Of a stretch of 64,000 bases of DNA, positions 53,011 to 61,227 are shown in pieces. The number at the start of each line of letters is the position of its first letter. The stretch's first letter is position 1. The notes below the pieces were generated by a model. That model had not been told where the DNA came from. It worked only from the letters and a program-made list of their open reading frames with translations, and did not search any database. A program made the position numbers and the translations under genes. The stretch is from Croceimicrobium sp963974215 (GTDB lineage: Bacteria > Bacteroidota > Bacteroidia > Flavobacteriales > Schleiferiaceae). The stretch spans positions 248,001 through 312,000 of the forward strand of contig CAXBBL010000003.1 of NCBI GenBank assembly GCA_963974215.1, in the 5' to 3' direction.

Positions 53011-53773
53011 AATACTGGGAACTACTACTATGGGGCCAGGTATTATGATCCGAAGATTAGTGTGTGGTTGAGTGTGGATCCGTTGAGCAGCAGAGACCCT
53101 AGTCTACTGCCTTATCATTTTGTAAAGAATAACCCTCTCATGCTTGTTGACCCTAACGGGATGACTTGGGATCCTGCTGTAAAAGACAAAGCGGTTGAGT
53201 TGAAAGGCTTTATTGAAAATACGAAGACTGATCTTGAGGAATCAAATCAAAAAAAACAGGCTAAAATTGACGAGTATAAAAGCAAAAATTGGTCTGACGC
53301 TAAAAAAGAAAATAGGCGAAAAACAAAGCGAAATTGATCATAATGAAGACCGTATATCTCAGCTTGAAAAGTCCATAGAAGATTGGACGATGATTGATAA
53401 AGATCTTGACGAGGTTTACACTCTTAAACAAATTCCAGGAGCCGTTGGAGAAACTTATCGCGAAGATGGAATGGTCGTTATGGAGTATTCAAGCCCATCG
53501 ATGGAGGTACATGAGTTGAGACATGGAGGCCAGAATGCTAGAAACGAATTAATTATTACAGGAAGAGGTGAGTCGCCAGCATGGAAAGGTGGTCTCGGAC
53601 ATTTAGATCGACTTTCTATGGAAGTTGATGCTTATAAAGCTCAATTTGGCTTTTCTGCAGGCTCAATGCCCAAATCCAGAAACCACGGAGGCTATTCCTT
53701 CGGATCTATAAATAGAAAATATTTACAAGGCTTATATGATGCATCAGGTAATCTGCTATATCCAGGTATATAG
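52972..53773 (+). pseudogene. Second RHS tip with coiled-coil and HExxH metallopeptidase-like domain, frameshifted
   Basis: The first part (52972-53337) has NYYYGARYYDPKISVWLSVD, then KNNPLMLVDPNG and a charged helix. The second part (from frame 53213) continues with KKKIGEKQSEIDHNEDRISQ, coiled coil, and then SMEVHELRHGGQNARNEL, an HExxH zinc peptidase motif (53510-53524), followed by RLSMEVDAYKAQFG with a possible third ligand Glu. The two parts join if one A is removed from the A6 run at 53302-53307. Either the gene is dead, or the base is a sequencing error or slippage site. Same architecture as the first module. Confidence 0.7.
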
Positions 53774-54488
53774 TTTAATTGCAGCTTTTTGGCTAACTAA
53801 TGGTTGTGTTTATAAAAGGATAAACTACCCTTTAAGTGAGGTCAAAGAATTTACATTATTAAAAAAAATAAATGGTGAAAAGGATTTAATGGCTGAGTTA
53901 TTCCTTTTTCCAAATAATAAGTATTTATATAACGCATATGATACTCTTGGAAGGTACGTTCCTTCTAGTGGGTACTATGAGATTAACGAAAGAAAAGTTA
54001 ATTTTAAGGCTGAGAACTGCTATGATTCATTAAGGGTTGACGTTACCCCGACGGCTAATTCAAGTGGCTTAGATAGTGTCGTATTTATATTAAAATCTAA
54101 AAGTTTTCTTTTTGAAAGAGTTTTAAATATTCAAGAAAATGATACTTTGACTTTGGGAGTTCTTTCTTATCGATTAGGGCAAGCGGAATGGATTAAATTA
54201 GAATCAAATAAAGGGCCTTGGACGATAAGGGGATTGAAAAAAAATGAATCCATTGAATTTAAGTATGATTATAAAAACTTCTCTTCTGGGATGGTTGAGT
54301 TGAAACAAAAGACCTTTTATTCTAAGAAGTTCTTGGCTAATCAAGGGATTTTCGAAATCGAATGGATTCCGCGTCAATTTGCTTGTTTAGAGCATGAGCT
54401 TCGCGGTCTCCTTAACGACAGGGGAAATTTAATTTTCATCACGAACACTTCCGACTCCTTGCTAACTGGCACCTATTTTTGTAAGTGA
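53736..54488 (+). CDS. Lipoprotein, candidate immunity partner of the second RHS toxin module
   Basis: A 250-residue protein whose signal peptide ends in WLTNGC (Cys24, lipobox-like). It overlaps the end of the RHS toxin frame by 38 bp, which suggests coupled translation. The mature part is beta-rich with segments such as LFLFPNNKYLYNAYDTLGRY and SGYYEINERKVNF, like many small Bacteroidota lipoproteins. No known family. Position behind an RHS metallopeptidase module makes an immunity role plausible, not proven. Confidence 0.58.
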   Translation: MMHQVICYIQVYSLIAAFWLTNGCVYKRINYPLSEVKEFTLLKKINGEKDLMAELFLFPNNKYLYNAYDTLGRYVPSSGYYEINERKVNFKAENCYDSLRVDVTPTANSSGLDSVVFILKSKSFLFERVLNIQENDTLTLGVLSYRLGQAEWIKLESNKGPWTIRGLKKNESIEFKYDYKNFSSGMVELKQKTFYSKKFLANQGIFEIEWIPRQFACLEHELRGLLNDRGNLIFITNTSDSLLTGTYFCK

Positions 54489-54600
54489 AATAATTAGATT
54501 TCATCACCTTTAAGGCAATTCACTGATGCACGTTGGTTTTTACTATTGTTGAGATGTGAATACAATCAACCTGTTATTTCCGGTTATATTTTGCCTTTCA

Positions 54601-54830
54601 ATGGATATCCATTTTATTGAAAACCCTTAGAAGGCCTTAGCCTCCTTTATTAAGCCATCCGACATCCTTGTAGTATTCTAACACCACAAGACCTATCGGT
54701 TCTATAAAAAATAGCACTTAACCGAGAACCCTCACAGATATCATTTTGCATTCTCGCTTCAGCTAAATGCATTGTGCAATTGGCTCATAAAGCCAAATAA
54801 TATTTATTATTGACTTTTACAAGAATGATC
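54601..54830. repeat. Flank repeat copy B
   Basis: Degenerate similarity to 51181-51420 (see copy A), with the matched block CACCACAAGACCTATCGGTT at 54682-54701. It lies after the second toxin-immunity pair, as copy A lies after the 50517 lipoprotein and fragment. Also contains GGCTCATAAAGCC near 54782. Confidence 0.45.
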
Positions 54831-54847
54831 CAAAGACAGCTTACCAC

Positions 54848-54887
54848 AATGCACTCAAATGCATCAGAATGCACCCAAATGAAGCAT
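54848..54887. repeat. Two tandem 20-bp repeats
   Basis: 54848-54867 and 54868-54887 both begin AATGCAC(T/C)CAAATG and are adjacent. Too short for a known class. Confidence 0.5.
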
Positions 54888-54984
54888 TTGTTTCAGTAGA
54901 TTTTGAGAAAGCAATTATAAAAACCTAGAATAAAGGGACTTACAAAATTAGATTCGATTCTGCTCGTGGCTACAAAACTCGCAA

Positions 54985-55440
54985 TCAAACCCTATTCTTC
55001 GTGTCAATCCATAAACTAAAAGGCCCGTCGTTTACCAAGCTTACTGCCATGTGAGCGCCAAACTTTCCGCTTTGCACTTTCTCCTCACCGAGTATTTCTT
55101 TAAAACGTAGAATACATTTTTCATACATCGCTTCGGCTTCTAATGGAGCAGCGGCGTCGGTAAAGCTGGGGCGAGTGCCTTTTTTAAGGCGCGCCTGTAA
55201 GGTGAATTGACTCACAACTAATACTTCTCCTTTTATGTCAGTCAGGGAAAGGTCAATTAGGCCTTCGGCATTATCGAAAATGCGCAGTTTGATAATTTTC
55301 TGGATTAACCATTCAAGGTCGCTTTCATCATCGTCTTTGCCAATGCCCAAGAGCAAGCAAATGCCGCTTCCTATTTCGCCTACAATTTTGTCTTCTACCT
55401 TTACGGAAGATTCGCTGCAGCGTTGAATAAAGGCTTTCAA
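54985..55440 (-). CDS. dtd: D-aminoacyl-tRNA deacylase
   Basis: A 151-residue enzyme that removes D-amino acids from tRNA. The start MKAFIQRCSESSVKV, the SQFTLQA motif (about 77-83) with catalytic Thr, and the Gly-Pro-type motif NDGPFSLWIDT near the end are present. The start is TTG at 55440, overlapping the phosphatase stop by four bases (TTGA); the alignment of the N-terminus with the family supports it. Third gene of the rsgA operon. Confidence 0.95.
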   Translation of the reverse strand: MKAFIQRCSESSVKVEDKIVGEIGSGICLLLGIGKDDDESDLEWLIQKIIKLRIFDNAEGLIDLSLTDIKGEVLVVSQFTLQARLKKGTRPSFTDAAAPLEAEAMYEKCILRFKEILGEEKVQSGKFGAHMAVSLVNDGPFSLWIDTKNRV

Positions 55441-56210
55441 TCTTTACTGTTTAGAACGGAGCGATACCAAGCTAATTTATCTCCTTCGGAGGCCGATTTT
55501 AAAGTGTCGGGCAAGCGTGAAAAACTCCCATACATAGGGTTGGGTAAAAGGATGAAATGCTGTAACATCGAATCGCGTAAAGCATAAGTTACTTCTTCGC
55601 TAAAATCGCCCAATTGGTCGCCGATAAGGAGGATTATACGCGCCTGTTCGTTTACTTGAGCGCGACGGGCAGTTTTATCCGAATCGTCGGTTTTTAATAA
55701 AACGTGGGCCGAATCGGCATTGGGCAAACTATGGGCCTCAAGATTAGCAATAGTCGCCCCCAAATTTTCTATAGAACGGTTAGAAATGTAAAATACTTCC
55801 ACTCCCATAGAGTCGGCAAAGTGAAGAAAACTTTTCGCACCGGGAATCAAATCGGCTTGTGCTTCTTCCACCCAAGCACTCCAGCTGTCTTTAGAAAATG
55901 CACCGCCATTTTTCACCACGCGTGCTTCGTAAGGACTGTTATCTAATACGGTTTCATCTAAATCTAAAACGACAGATTGCTTTGGTCCGTAGGCGTAAAG
56001 AAGACGGTTTACCATTAGTTTCCCTTTGGCTTGCTCGTAATTCTGCTCCAGCAGCCAGCGTGCTTCCTGCGATTTCTGTAACCATAAGGTGCTCATTATT
56101 AAGGCATCACTACTGCGGCTTTCGCCAGATGGGTTCTTAGGACTGTTCTGGCAAGCGACCAAAGCTAGGGCACTAATTAGCGTAAATGTCTTTGCGAAAA
56201 TGTTCTTCAT
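55437..56210 (-). CDS. 5'-nucleotidase, lipoprotein e(P4) family acid phosphatase
   Basis: A 257-residue HAD-superfamily lipoprotein. Signal peptide ends LALVACQ with Cys20 lipidated. The HAD motif VVLDLDETVLDN lies near residues 79-90 and the later motifs FYISNR and LLIGDQLGDF are complete. e(P4) proteins dephosphorylate NMN and nucleotides at the cell surface. Its ATG overlaps the end of rsgA by 38 bp and its stop overlaps dtd by 4 bp, so all three are coupled. The overlap is real, as the signal peptide begins directly at this ATG. Confidence 0.92.
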   Translation of the reverse strand: MKNIFAKTFTLISALALVACQNSPKNPSGESRSSDALIMSTLWLQKSQEARWLLEQNYEQAKGKLMVNRLLYAYGPKQSVVLDLDETVLDNSPYEARVVKNGGAFSKDSWSAWVEEAQADLIPGAKSFLHFADSMGVEVFYISNRSIENLGATIANLEAHSLPNADSAHVLLKTDDSDKTARRAQVNEQARIILLIGDQLGDFSEEVTYALRDSMLQHFILLPNPMYGSFSRLPDTLKSASEGDKLAWYRSVLNSKD

Positions 56211-57126
56211 CGTTGTCTCCTTCTATAAAATTTAAATAACTCTCATAGCGAGTAAAGGCGAGTTTGTTTTCTTCTACTGCTTTTTTTACTACGCAGCCGG
56301 GTTCATGTTGATGCAAGCAATTATGGAATTTACAGCTGCCCTTCAAGGCAAATATTTCGGGGAAATAATCGCCAATTTCACTGGGCTCCATATCTACCAA
56401 GCCAAAACCTCTGATTCCAGGGGTGTCTATTATATATCCGCCAAATGGCAAGGGATGCATCTCTGCAAAGGTGGTGGTGTGTTGTCCTTGGTTATGAGCC
56501 ACCGATATGGCTTTGGTTTTTAAATCGAGACTGGGGTCTAAAGCGTTTACCAAACTGCTTTTACCCACGCCACTGTGACCGCTTAATAGGGTAGTTTTGC
56601 CCGCCATTAATTCTTTAAGCGCATCTATACCAATGCTTTTTGTGGCTGAACTTTCTAAAACCGTATAGCCCGCTTGATTGTAAACAACCTTTAAAAACTC
56701 TAACTCATCTGCTTGCTCTTCTCCGTAAAGGTCAATCTTGTTAAAGACTAAAATGAAGGGAATATCATAAGCTTCGGCGCTAATGGCAAAGCGATCAATA
56801 AAGCGCAGAGTTGTTTTGGGAAAATCTAGCGTGGCAATAAGAATGGCCTGATCGATATTAGCGGCAATAATTTGGGTTTGCTTGGCTAGGTTTACCGATT
56901 TGCGAATAATGTAGTTTTTGCGCTCTAAAAGCTTGGTGATATTGCCCTGTCTTACTTCACCCTCTTGCGATTCAAACCATACGCGATCGCCTACTGCTAC
57001 TGGGTTTGTGCTTTTAATTCCTTTCAGCCTAAGCTTGCCACGGATGCGACATTGGTAAATGCCATCTTCGGTACTTACCGCATACCAACTACCGGTAGAT
57101 TTGATAACTATTCCTTCACCTTGCAT
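56173..57126 (-). CDS. rsgA: Ribosome small-subunit-dependent GTPase RsgA
   Basis: A 317-residue circularly permuted GTPase for 30S maturation. OB domain at the N-terminus (GIVIKSTGSWYAVS), then G4 FNKIDLY, G1 LLSGHSGVGKSSLVNAL, G3 DTPGIRGF, and the zinc motif CKFHNCLHQHEPGC near residue 262. Its TAA falls inside the downstream phosphatase gene. An imperfect -7 box (CACCTTTG on the minus strand, 57142 to 57135) precedes the start. Confidence 0.96.
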   Translation of the reverse strand: MQGEGIVIKSTGSWYAVSTEDGIYQCRIRGKLRLKGIKSTNPVAVGDRVWFESQEGEVRQGNITKLLERKNYIIRKSVNLAKQTQIIAANIDQAILIATLDFPKTTLRFIDRFAISAEAYDIPFILVFNKIDLYGEEQADELEFLKVVYNQAGYTVLESSATKSIGIDALKELMAGKTTLLSGHSGVGKSSLVNALDPSLDLKTKAISVAHNQGQHTTTFAEMHPLPFGGYIIDTPGIRGFGLVDMEPSEIGDYFPEIFALKGSCKFHNCLHQHEPGCVVKKAVEENKLAFTRYESYLNFIEGDNDEEHFRKDIYAN

Positions 57127-57166
57127 TTTGCAAAGGTGCGCATTCCTGAGGCTTGAACAAAAGCTT

Positions 57167-57174
57167 TAACTTCG
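57167..57174 (+). promoter_or_regulatory. Possible -7 element for gldA
   Basis: TAACTTCG is one base off TAnnTTTG and lies 19 bp before the gldA ATG. Confidence 0.4.
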
Positions 57175-57192
57175 TCGCTCTAAAAAAATTAC

Positions 57193-58089
57193 ATGTCGAT
57201 AGAGGTTAAGAATTTAACGAAGTTATACGGAGAGCAAAAAGCCTTAGATAATGTTAGCTTTTCTTTAGCGAAAGGAGAGATTGTAGGTTTCTTAGGTCCC
57301 AATGGAGCGGGGAAATCTACCATGATGAAGATTCTAACGGGTTACATTCCGCCTAGCGAGGGTGAGGCTTTTGTGGGTGAACTCGATGTGCAGGCAGAAG
57401 GAATTGAGGTGCGTAAAAAGGTGGGCTATCTGCCTGAGCACAATCCGCTTTATTTGGAAATGTATGTAAAGGAATACTTGTTTTTTATTGCGGGCCTTTA
57501 CGGAACGGATAAAGCGCAAGTGCCGATTATAATTGAAAAAGTAGGTTTGGAACCCGAAAAGCATAAGAAATTGGGACAGCTTTCGAAGGGTTATCGCCAA
57601 AGAGCAGGTTTGGCAGCAGCACTTATCCATGAGCCCGAAGTTTTAATTTTAGATGAACCCACGACCGGTTTAGATGTAAATCAATTGGTTGAAATCCGTC
57701 AGTTAATTAAAGAAGCGGGCAAGAACAAAACGGTAATGTTGAGTACCCACATTATGCAAGAGGTGGAGTATTTATGCGACCGCGTTATTATTATCAATAA
57801 AGGTAAAATTGTCGCCGATCGTCCCATTGCCGATTTGCAAAACCTCAAACCTGAAGCGCAGTACCGAGTGGAGTTTGATAAAACTTTTACGAAAAGTGAG
57901 TTGCGTAAAATTACCGGTATCAGTAAAATTGAGGAAAATGGAACCAATCGCTGGTTACTGGAAGCCAAAGCCAGCGTAGATATGCGCGCGGCTATCTTTC
58001 AATTTGCCGTAGAAAACCAAGCGGCGGTTTTAGAAATGCAAAAACAGTCGCTTAGTTTAGAAGATATCTTTAAAGAGCTGACGAATTAG
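57193..58089 (+). CDS. gldA: Gliding-motility ABC transporter ATP-binding protein GldA
   Basis: A 298-residue ABC ATPase. Walker A GFLGPNGAGKSTMMK, signature QLSKGYRQRAGLAAAL, Walker B VLILDEPTTGLD and the H-loop STHIM are all intact, and the C-terminal part (about 225-298) is typical of GldA. With the permease parts GldF and GldG, not in this window, it forms a transporter needed for gliding in Flavobacterium johnsoniae. It converges on der with only 7 bp between the stop codons. Confidence 0.91.
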   Translation: MSIEVKNLTKLYGEQKALDNVSFSLAKGEIVGFLGPNGAGKSTMMKILTGYIPPSEGEAFVGELDVQAEGIEVRKKVGYLPEHNPLYLEMYVKEYLFFIAGLYGTDKAQVPIIIEKVGLEPEKHKKLGQLSKGYRQRAGLAAALIHEPEVLILDEPTTGLDVNQLVEIRQLIKEAGKNKTVMLSTHIMQEVEYLCDRVIIINKGKIVADRPIADLQNLKPEAQYRVEFDKTFTKSELRKITGISKIEENGTNRWLLEAKASVDMRAAIFQFAVENQAAVLEMQKQSLSLEDIFKELTN

Positions 58090-58105
58090 TCGGCTCTTAT
58101 TTTTT
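58074..58105 (+). terminator. Terminator overlapping the end of gldA
   Basis: AGAGCTGAC (58074-58082) pairs with GTCGGCTCT (58089-58097), one T-G pair, 6-base loop, then TATTTTTT. The left arm is inside the last gldA codons and the loop contains its stop, so gene end and terminator overlap. Confidence 0.75.
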
Positions 58106-59404
58106 ACGCATGTAAATTTCTACAGGAACGCCATTGAAATTAAAGTGCTCACGCAATTTGTTTTCTAAGAAACGCTTGTAAGGATCCTTCACGTACTGCG
58201 GTAAATTGGCGAAAAAGGCAAAAGCAGGCGAACGCGTGGGCAACTGCGTACAGAATTTTATCTTAATTACTTTACCCTTAGTGGAGGGAGGAGGATAAGC
58301 TTCAATTATGGGAAGCATCAATTCATTCAGCTTGCTAGTAGGAATTCGCTGGCTGCGTCTTTCGTAAACCGCTACCGCTTCTTCTACCGCTTTGTAAATT
58401 CTTTGCTTGGATTGCACACTCATGAAAATAACTGGAACATCGGTAAAAGGAGCAATGCGTGACTGAATCATTTCTTTAAACTCCTTGGCGGTATTGGTCT
58501 CTTTTTCTTCAATCAGATCCCATTTGTTCACCAAGACTACAATGCCTTTGCGATTGCGCTCGGCTAAAGAGAAGATGGCTAAATCTTGCCCTTCAAAACC
58601 GCGTTCAGCATCTACAATAATCAAGCAAATGTCCGAATCCTCAATGGCACGCACGGAACGAAGTACTGAGTAAAACTCTAGGTTTTCGTGTACTTTAGAT
58701 TTCTTACGGATACCTGCGGTATCCACTAAAATGAAGTCTTTACCAAATAAATTATAACGCGTATTAATCGCATCGCGGGTAGTGCCTGCTACATCGGTTA
58801 CGATATTGCGATTAACACCAGTAATAGCATTTATAAAAGAAGACTTTCCCGCATTAGGTCTACCGATTACGGCAATTTTTGGAATGTCTAATTCTTCCTC
58901 TTCTTCTGCTTTAGGAAGTTTTTCAATCATCGCGTCAAGCATTTCACCTGTGCCGCTACCATTATTGGCTGAAATATTGAAAACCTCTCCTAATCCTAAG
59001 CTGTAAAATTCGGCTGATTGAGTTTGGCGCATAGCGTTATCAACCTTGTTAGCCACTACCATTAAAGGCTTTTTGGAAGGACGTAACAAGGCGGCTACTT
59101 CCTCATCCATACCCGTAATACCATCGTCGGCATCTACTAAGAAAAGGATAAGACTAGCCTCTTCGATAGCAATATTTACTTGCTTGCGAATTTCCCCTTC
59201 AAATACATCATCAGATCCCATGATATAACCACCGGTGTCGATAACTGAAAATTGGTGCCCCGCCCATTCTGCTTTGCCGTAAAGACGATCACGGGTTACC
59301 CCAGACACAGAATCTACAATGGCCGTGCGATTTTCGGTAAGTCGGTTGAATAAAGTGGATTTGCCCACATTGGGTCTTCCTACAATGGCGATGATGTTGC
59401 CCAA
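58097..59404 (-). CDS. der: Ribosome-assembly GTPase Der (EngA)
   Basis: A 435-residue protein with two GTPase domains in tandem: first G1 GRPNVGKSTLF (about 8-18) with DTGGY, second G1 GRPNAGKSSFI (about 182-192) with DTAGIRKKS, and a KH-like C-terminus. Der acts in 50S subunit assembly and is essential in many bacteria. The start is TTG at 59404; a -7 box 16 bp upstream and the exact family N-terminus (IIAIVGRPN) support it. Confidence 0.96.
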   Translation of the reverse strand: MGNIIAIVGRPNVGKSTLFNRLTENRTAIVDSVSGVTRDRLYGKAEWAGHQFSVIDTGGYIMGSDDVFEGEIRKQVNIAIEEASLILFLVDADDGITGMDEEVAALLRPSKKPLMVVANKVDNAMRQTQSAEFYSLGLGEVFNISANNGSGTGEMLDAMIEKLPKAEEEEELDIPKIAVIGRPNAGKSSFINAITGVNRNIVTDVAGTTRDAINTRYNLFGKDFILVDTAGIRKKSKVHENLEFYSVLRSVRAIEDSDICLIIVDAERGFEGQDLAIFSLAERNRKGIVVLVNKWDLIEEKETNTAKEFKEMIQSRIAPFTDVPVIFMSVQSKQRIYKAVEEAVAVYERRSQRIPTSKLNELMLPIIEAYPPPSTKGKVIKIKFCTQLPTRSPAFAFFANLPQYVKDPYKRFLENKLREHFNFNGVPVEIYMRKK

Positions 59405-59420
59405 AACTCTAAATTTTTTG

Positions 59421-59428
59421 CAAAGATA
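59421..59428 (-). promoter_or_regulatory. -7 promoter element for der
   Basis: Minus-strand TATCTTTG (59428 to 59421) matches TAnnTTTG and is 16 bp before the TTG start of der. Confidence 0.62.
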
Positions 59429-59466
59429 GACTATTCACGCTAGCGACAATTTTATTTGTAAAGAGC

Positions 59467-60360
59467 TTAGTTTTTCTCATTCCCCGCCTCCAAATCGCAG
59501 TTTTCACCATCCAATTCGGTTTGCAGCGTAAAATGTTGGAAATTATACTTTTTCAAAATTTCTTGCACCGCTACTTTAGTGGTTTCAATCTGCTTAAAGC
59601 GCTCAATGTTTTTAAGTTTTAGGTGGCTGCTAAATACGTGATGTTCGCCTTCTAGTGACCAAATATGGGTGTGGTGTAAAGACTGAATATTTTCCACCGC
59701 GAGAATTTGCTGCTCAATCTTTTTTAAGTCGATATCCTGCGGCACACCTTGCAGAAAAACATAAAGAGTCTCTTTGAGTCGGCCAATTACCCCCCAAAGA
59801 ATGTAAGCACTAATGAGAAGTGACAGTGCAGGGTCGAGATAATGAATATCTTGGAATTTAAGGATGATGGCTACTATTAATACCGCTACCCAGCCTAATA
59901 CATCTTCCAGTAAATGCCAAGAAACTACCTTTTCGTTGAGCGATTTTCCACCACTCAGTTTCCAAGCTGCATAACCATTTACCGCAATTCCAAAAAGCGC
60001 AAATAGAATCATTCCATTGGCATCGGAATGTTGAGGTTCTAATATGCGACCTACCGCTTCGTAAATTACATAGATTGATCCGGCAATGAGAACGATACTA
60101 TTAATTAAAGCTCCTAGAAGAGAGAAACGGGCATAGCCAAAAGAGAATTTAGAATTGGCTTCTTGCTTTGATTTCGCATCTAAAAACCAAGCCGTCCCCA
60201 AAGAAAGACTATCCCCTAAATCGTGCACGGCATCCGAAATTATGGCCACGCTGTTCACATAAAAGCCCCCGAAGAGTTCTAAAATGGTAAAGCCCACATT
60301 GAGTAGGAAAGCGATCTTTAGATTTTTACCAGATTTAGTATGACGGTGGTCATGTCCCAT
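59467..60360 (-). CDS. Cation diffusion facilitator (CzcD/ZitB-type zinc exporter)
   Basis: A 297-residue transporter with six helices. Metal sites are the NSVAIISDAVHDLGDS motif in helix II (about 32-47) and the HLLEDVLG motif in helix V (about 148-155). A short His-rich N-terminus (HDHRHTKSG) and a C-terminal cytoplasmic domain (about 205-297, with LHHTHIWSLEGEHHV) are typical. CDF proteins export zinc or related metals for protons. Between nadE (58 bp) and der (62 bp) on the same strand. Confidence 0.93.
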   Translation of the reverse strand: MGHDHRHTKSGKNLKIAFLLNVGFTILELFGGFYVNSVAIISDAVHDLGDSLSLGTAWFLDAKSKQEANSKFSFGYARFSLLGALINSIVLIAGSIYVIYEAVGRILEPQHSDANGMILFALFGIAVNGYAAWKLSGGKSLNEKVVSWHLLEDVLGWVAVLIVAIILKFQDIHYLDPALSLLISAYILWGVIGRLKETLYVFLQGVPQDIDLKKIEQQILAVENIQSLHHTHIWSLEGEHHVFSSHLKLKNIERFKQIETTKVAVQEILKKYNFQHFTLQTELDGENCDLEAGNEKN

Positions 60361-60418
60361 AATTCTTGTTTTTAAAGACGCATCTACCGAAAGGGAGGGA
60401 AAACTGAACTATTGAAGT

Positions 60419-61216
60419 TTACTCCCCAGCCATCAAATCTTCGGGAATCTCACAAATTGGTATCGGCAGCATTTTATGCTTATTGGCGCGGTTGTACTTT
60501 TCGTAGATGCGCATCACTTCTGCTTCACGTCCCTGAAAATCTTTGGGACTTTTATTCCGTTTTTCTTGTTCCATGGCCCATTCCAATTCGGGATATGTGG
60601 CTCCTAACTGGTCTTCATCGGTACGATCGTCGCCCCAAAGTCCATCGGTAGGTGGAGCTACTAAAATATCTTCAATTACGCCTAGTTCTTTGGCAAGGGC
60701 AAAAACTTCTGATTTGTAGAGATCCGCTATCGGACTTAGGTCTACACCTCCGTCGCCGTATTTGGTATAAAAGCCTACACCGAAATCTTCCACTTTATTG
60801 CCAGTCCCTACCACTAATTTTCCTTCTAGAGCGGCGAAATAATAGAGGGTAGTCATGCGTAACCGCGCGCGCGAATTTACGAGGCTCATATCCTTCGCAT
60901 CCGAACCAGGAACATTGGGAAGACTGCCAATAAAATGGTCAAATACTGGGCTGAGGTCTACTTCAACACGACTAACATTGGAGAATTTTTTCTGCAAATT
61001 ATCAATGTGTTGGCGGGCTCTGCTAACTTGCTTGAGGCTTTGGTAAATAGGCATCTCCACGCAAGTGGTGGGAAAGCCAGTAAGTGCAGCGAGGTAGGAG
61101 GTAAGGGCGCTATCAATGCCGCCAGAAACGCCCACAATATATCCTTTGGTACCCGATTTTTCCGTGTACGATTTCAACCAATTTACGATGTATTCGATGG
61201 TTTCTTGCTTCTTCAT
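60419..61216 (-). CDS. nadE: Ammonia-dependent NAD+ synthetase
   Basis: A 265-residue enzyme that amidates nicotinic acid adenine dinucleotide. The PP-loop motif VGVSGGIDSALT (about 28-39) and the RLRMTTLYYFA, GTGNKVEDFGVGFYTKYGDGG and DLYKSEVFALAKELG stretches are hallmarks. No glutaminase domain is attached. It starts 12 bp after the stop of the outer-membrane barrel gene, so both are probably transcribed together. Confidence 0.95.
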   Translation of the reverse strand: MKKQETIEYIVNWLKSYTEKSGTKGYIVGVSGGIDSALTSYLAALTGFPTTCVEMPIYQSLKQVSRARQHIDNLQKKFSNVSRVEVDLSPVFDHFIGSLPNVPGSDAKDMSLVNSRARLRMTTLYYFAALEGKLVVGTGNKVEDFGVGFYTKYGDGGVDLSPIADLYKSEVFALAKELGVIEDILVAPPTDGLWGDDRTDEDQLGATYPELEWAMEQEKRNKSPKDFQGREAEVMRIYEKYNRANKHKMLPIPICEIPEDLMAGE

Positions 61217-61227
61217 AGCGACCCGAT

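Larger units (their letters stand above)
54489..54984. other. 496-bp intergenic region at the right edge of the accessory island
   Basis: It contains flank repeat copy B (54601-54830) and a short tandem repeat (54848-54887). It is AT-rich with many stops in all frames. No gene, promoter or terminator is convincing. Confidence 0.6.

Noticed and set aside
54848..54887. Tandem repeats considered as a CRISPR or origin iterons
   Set aside because: Only two adjacent copies, no spacers, no dnaA or cas genes near.
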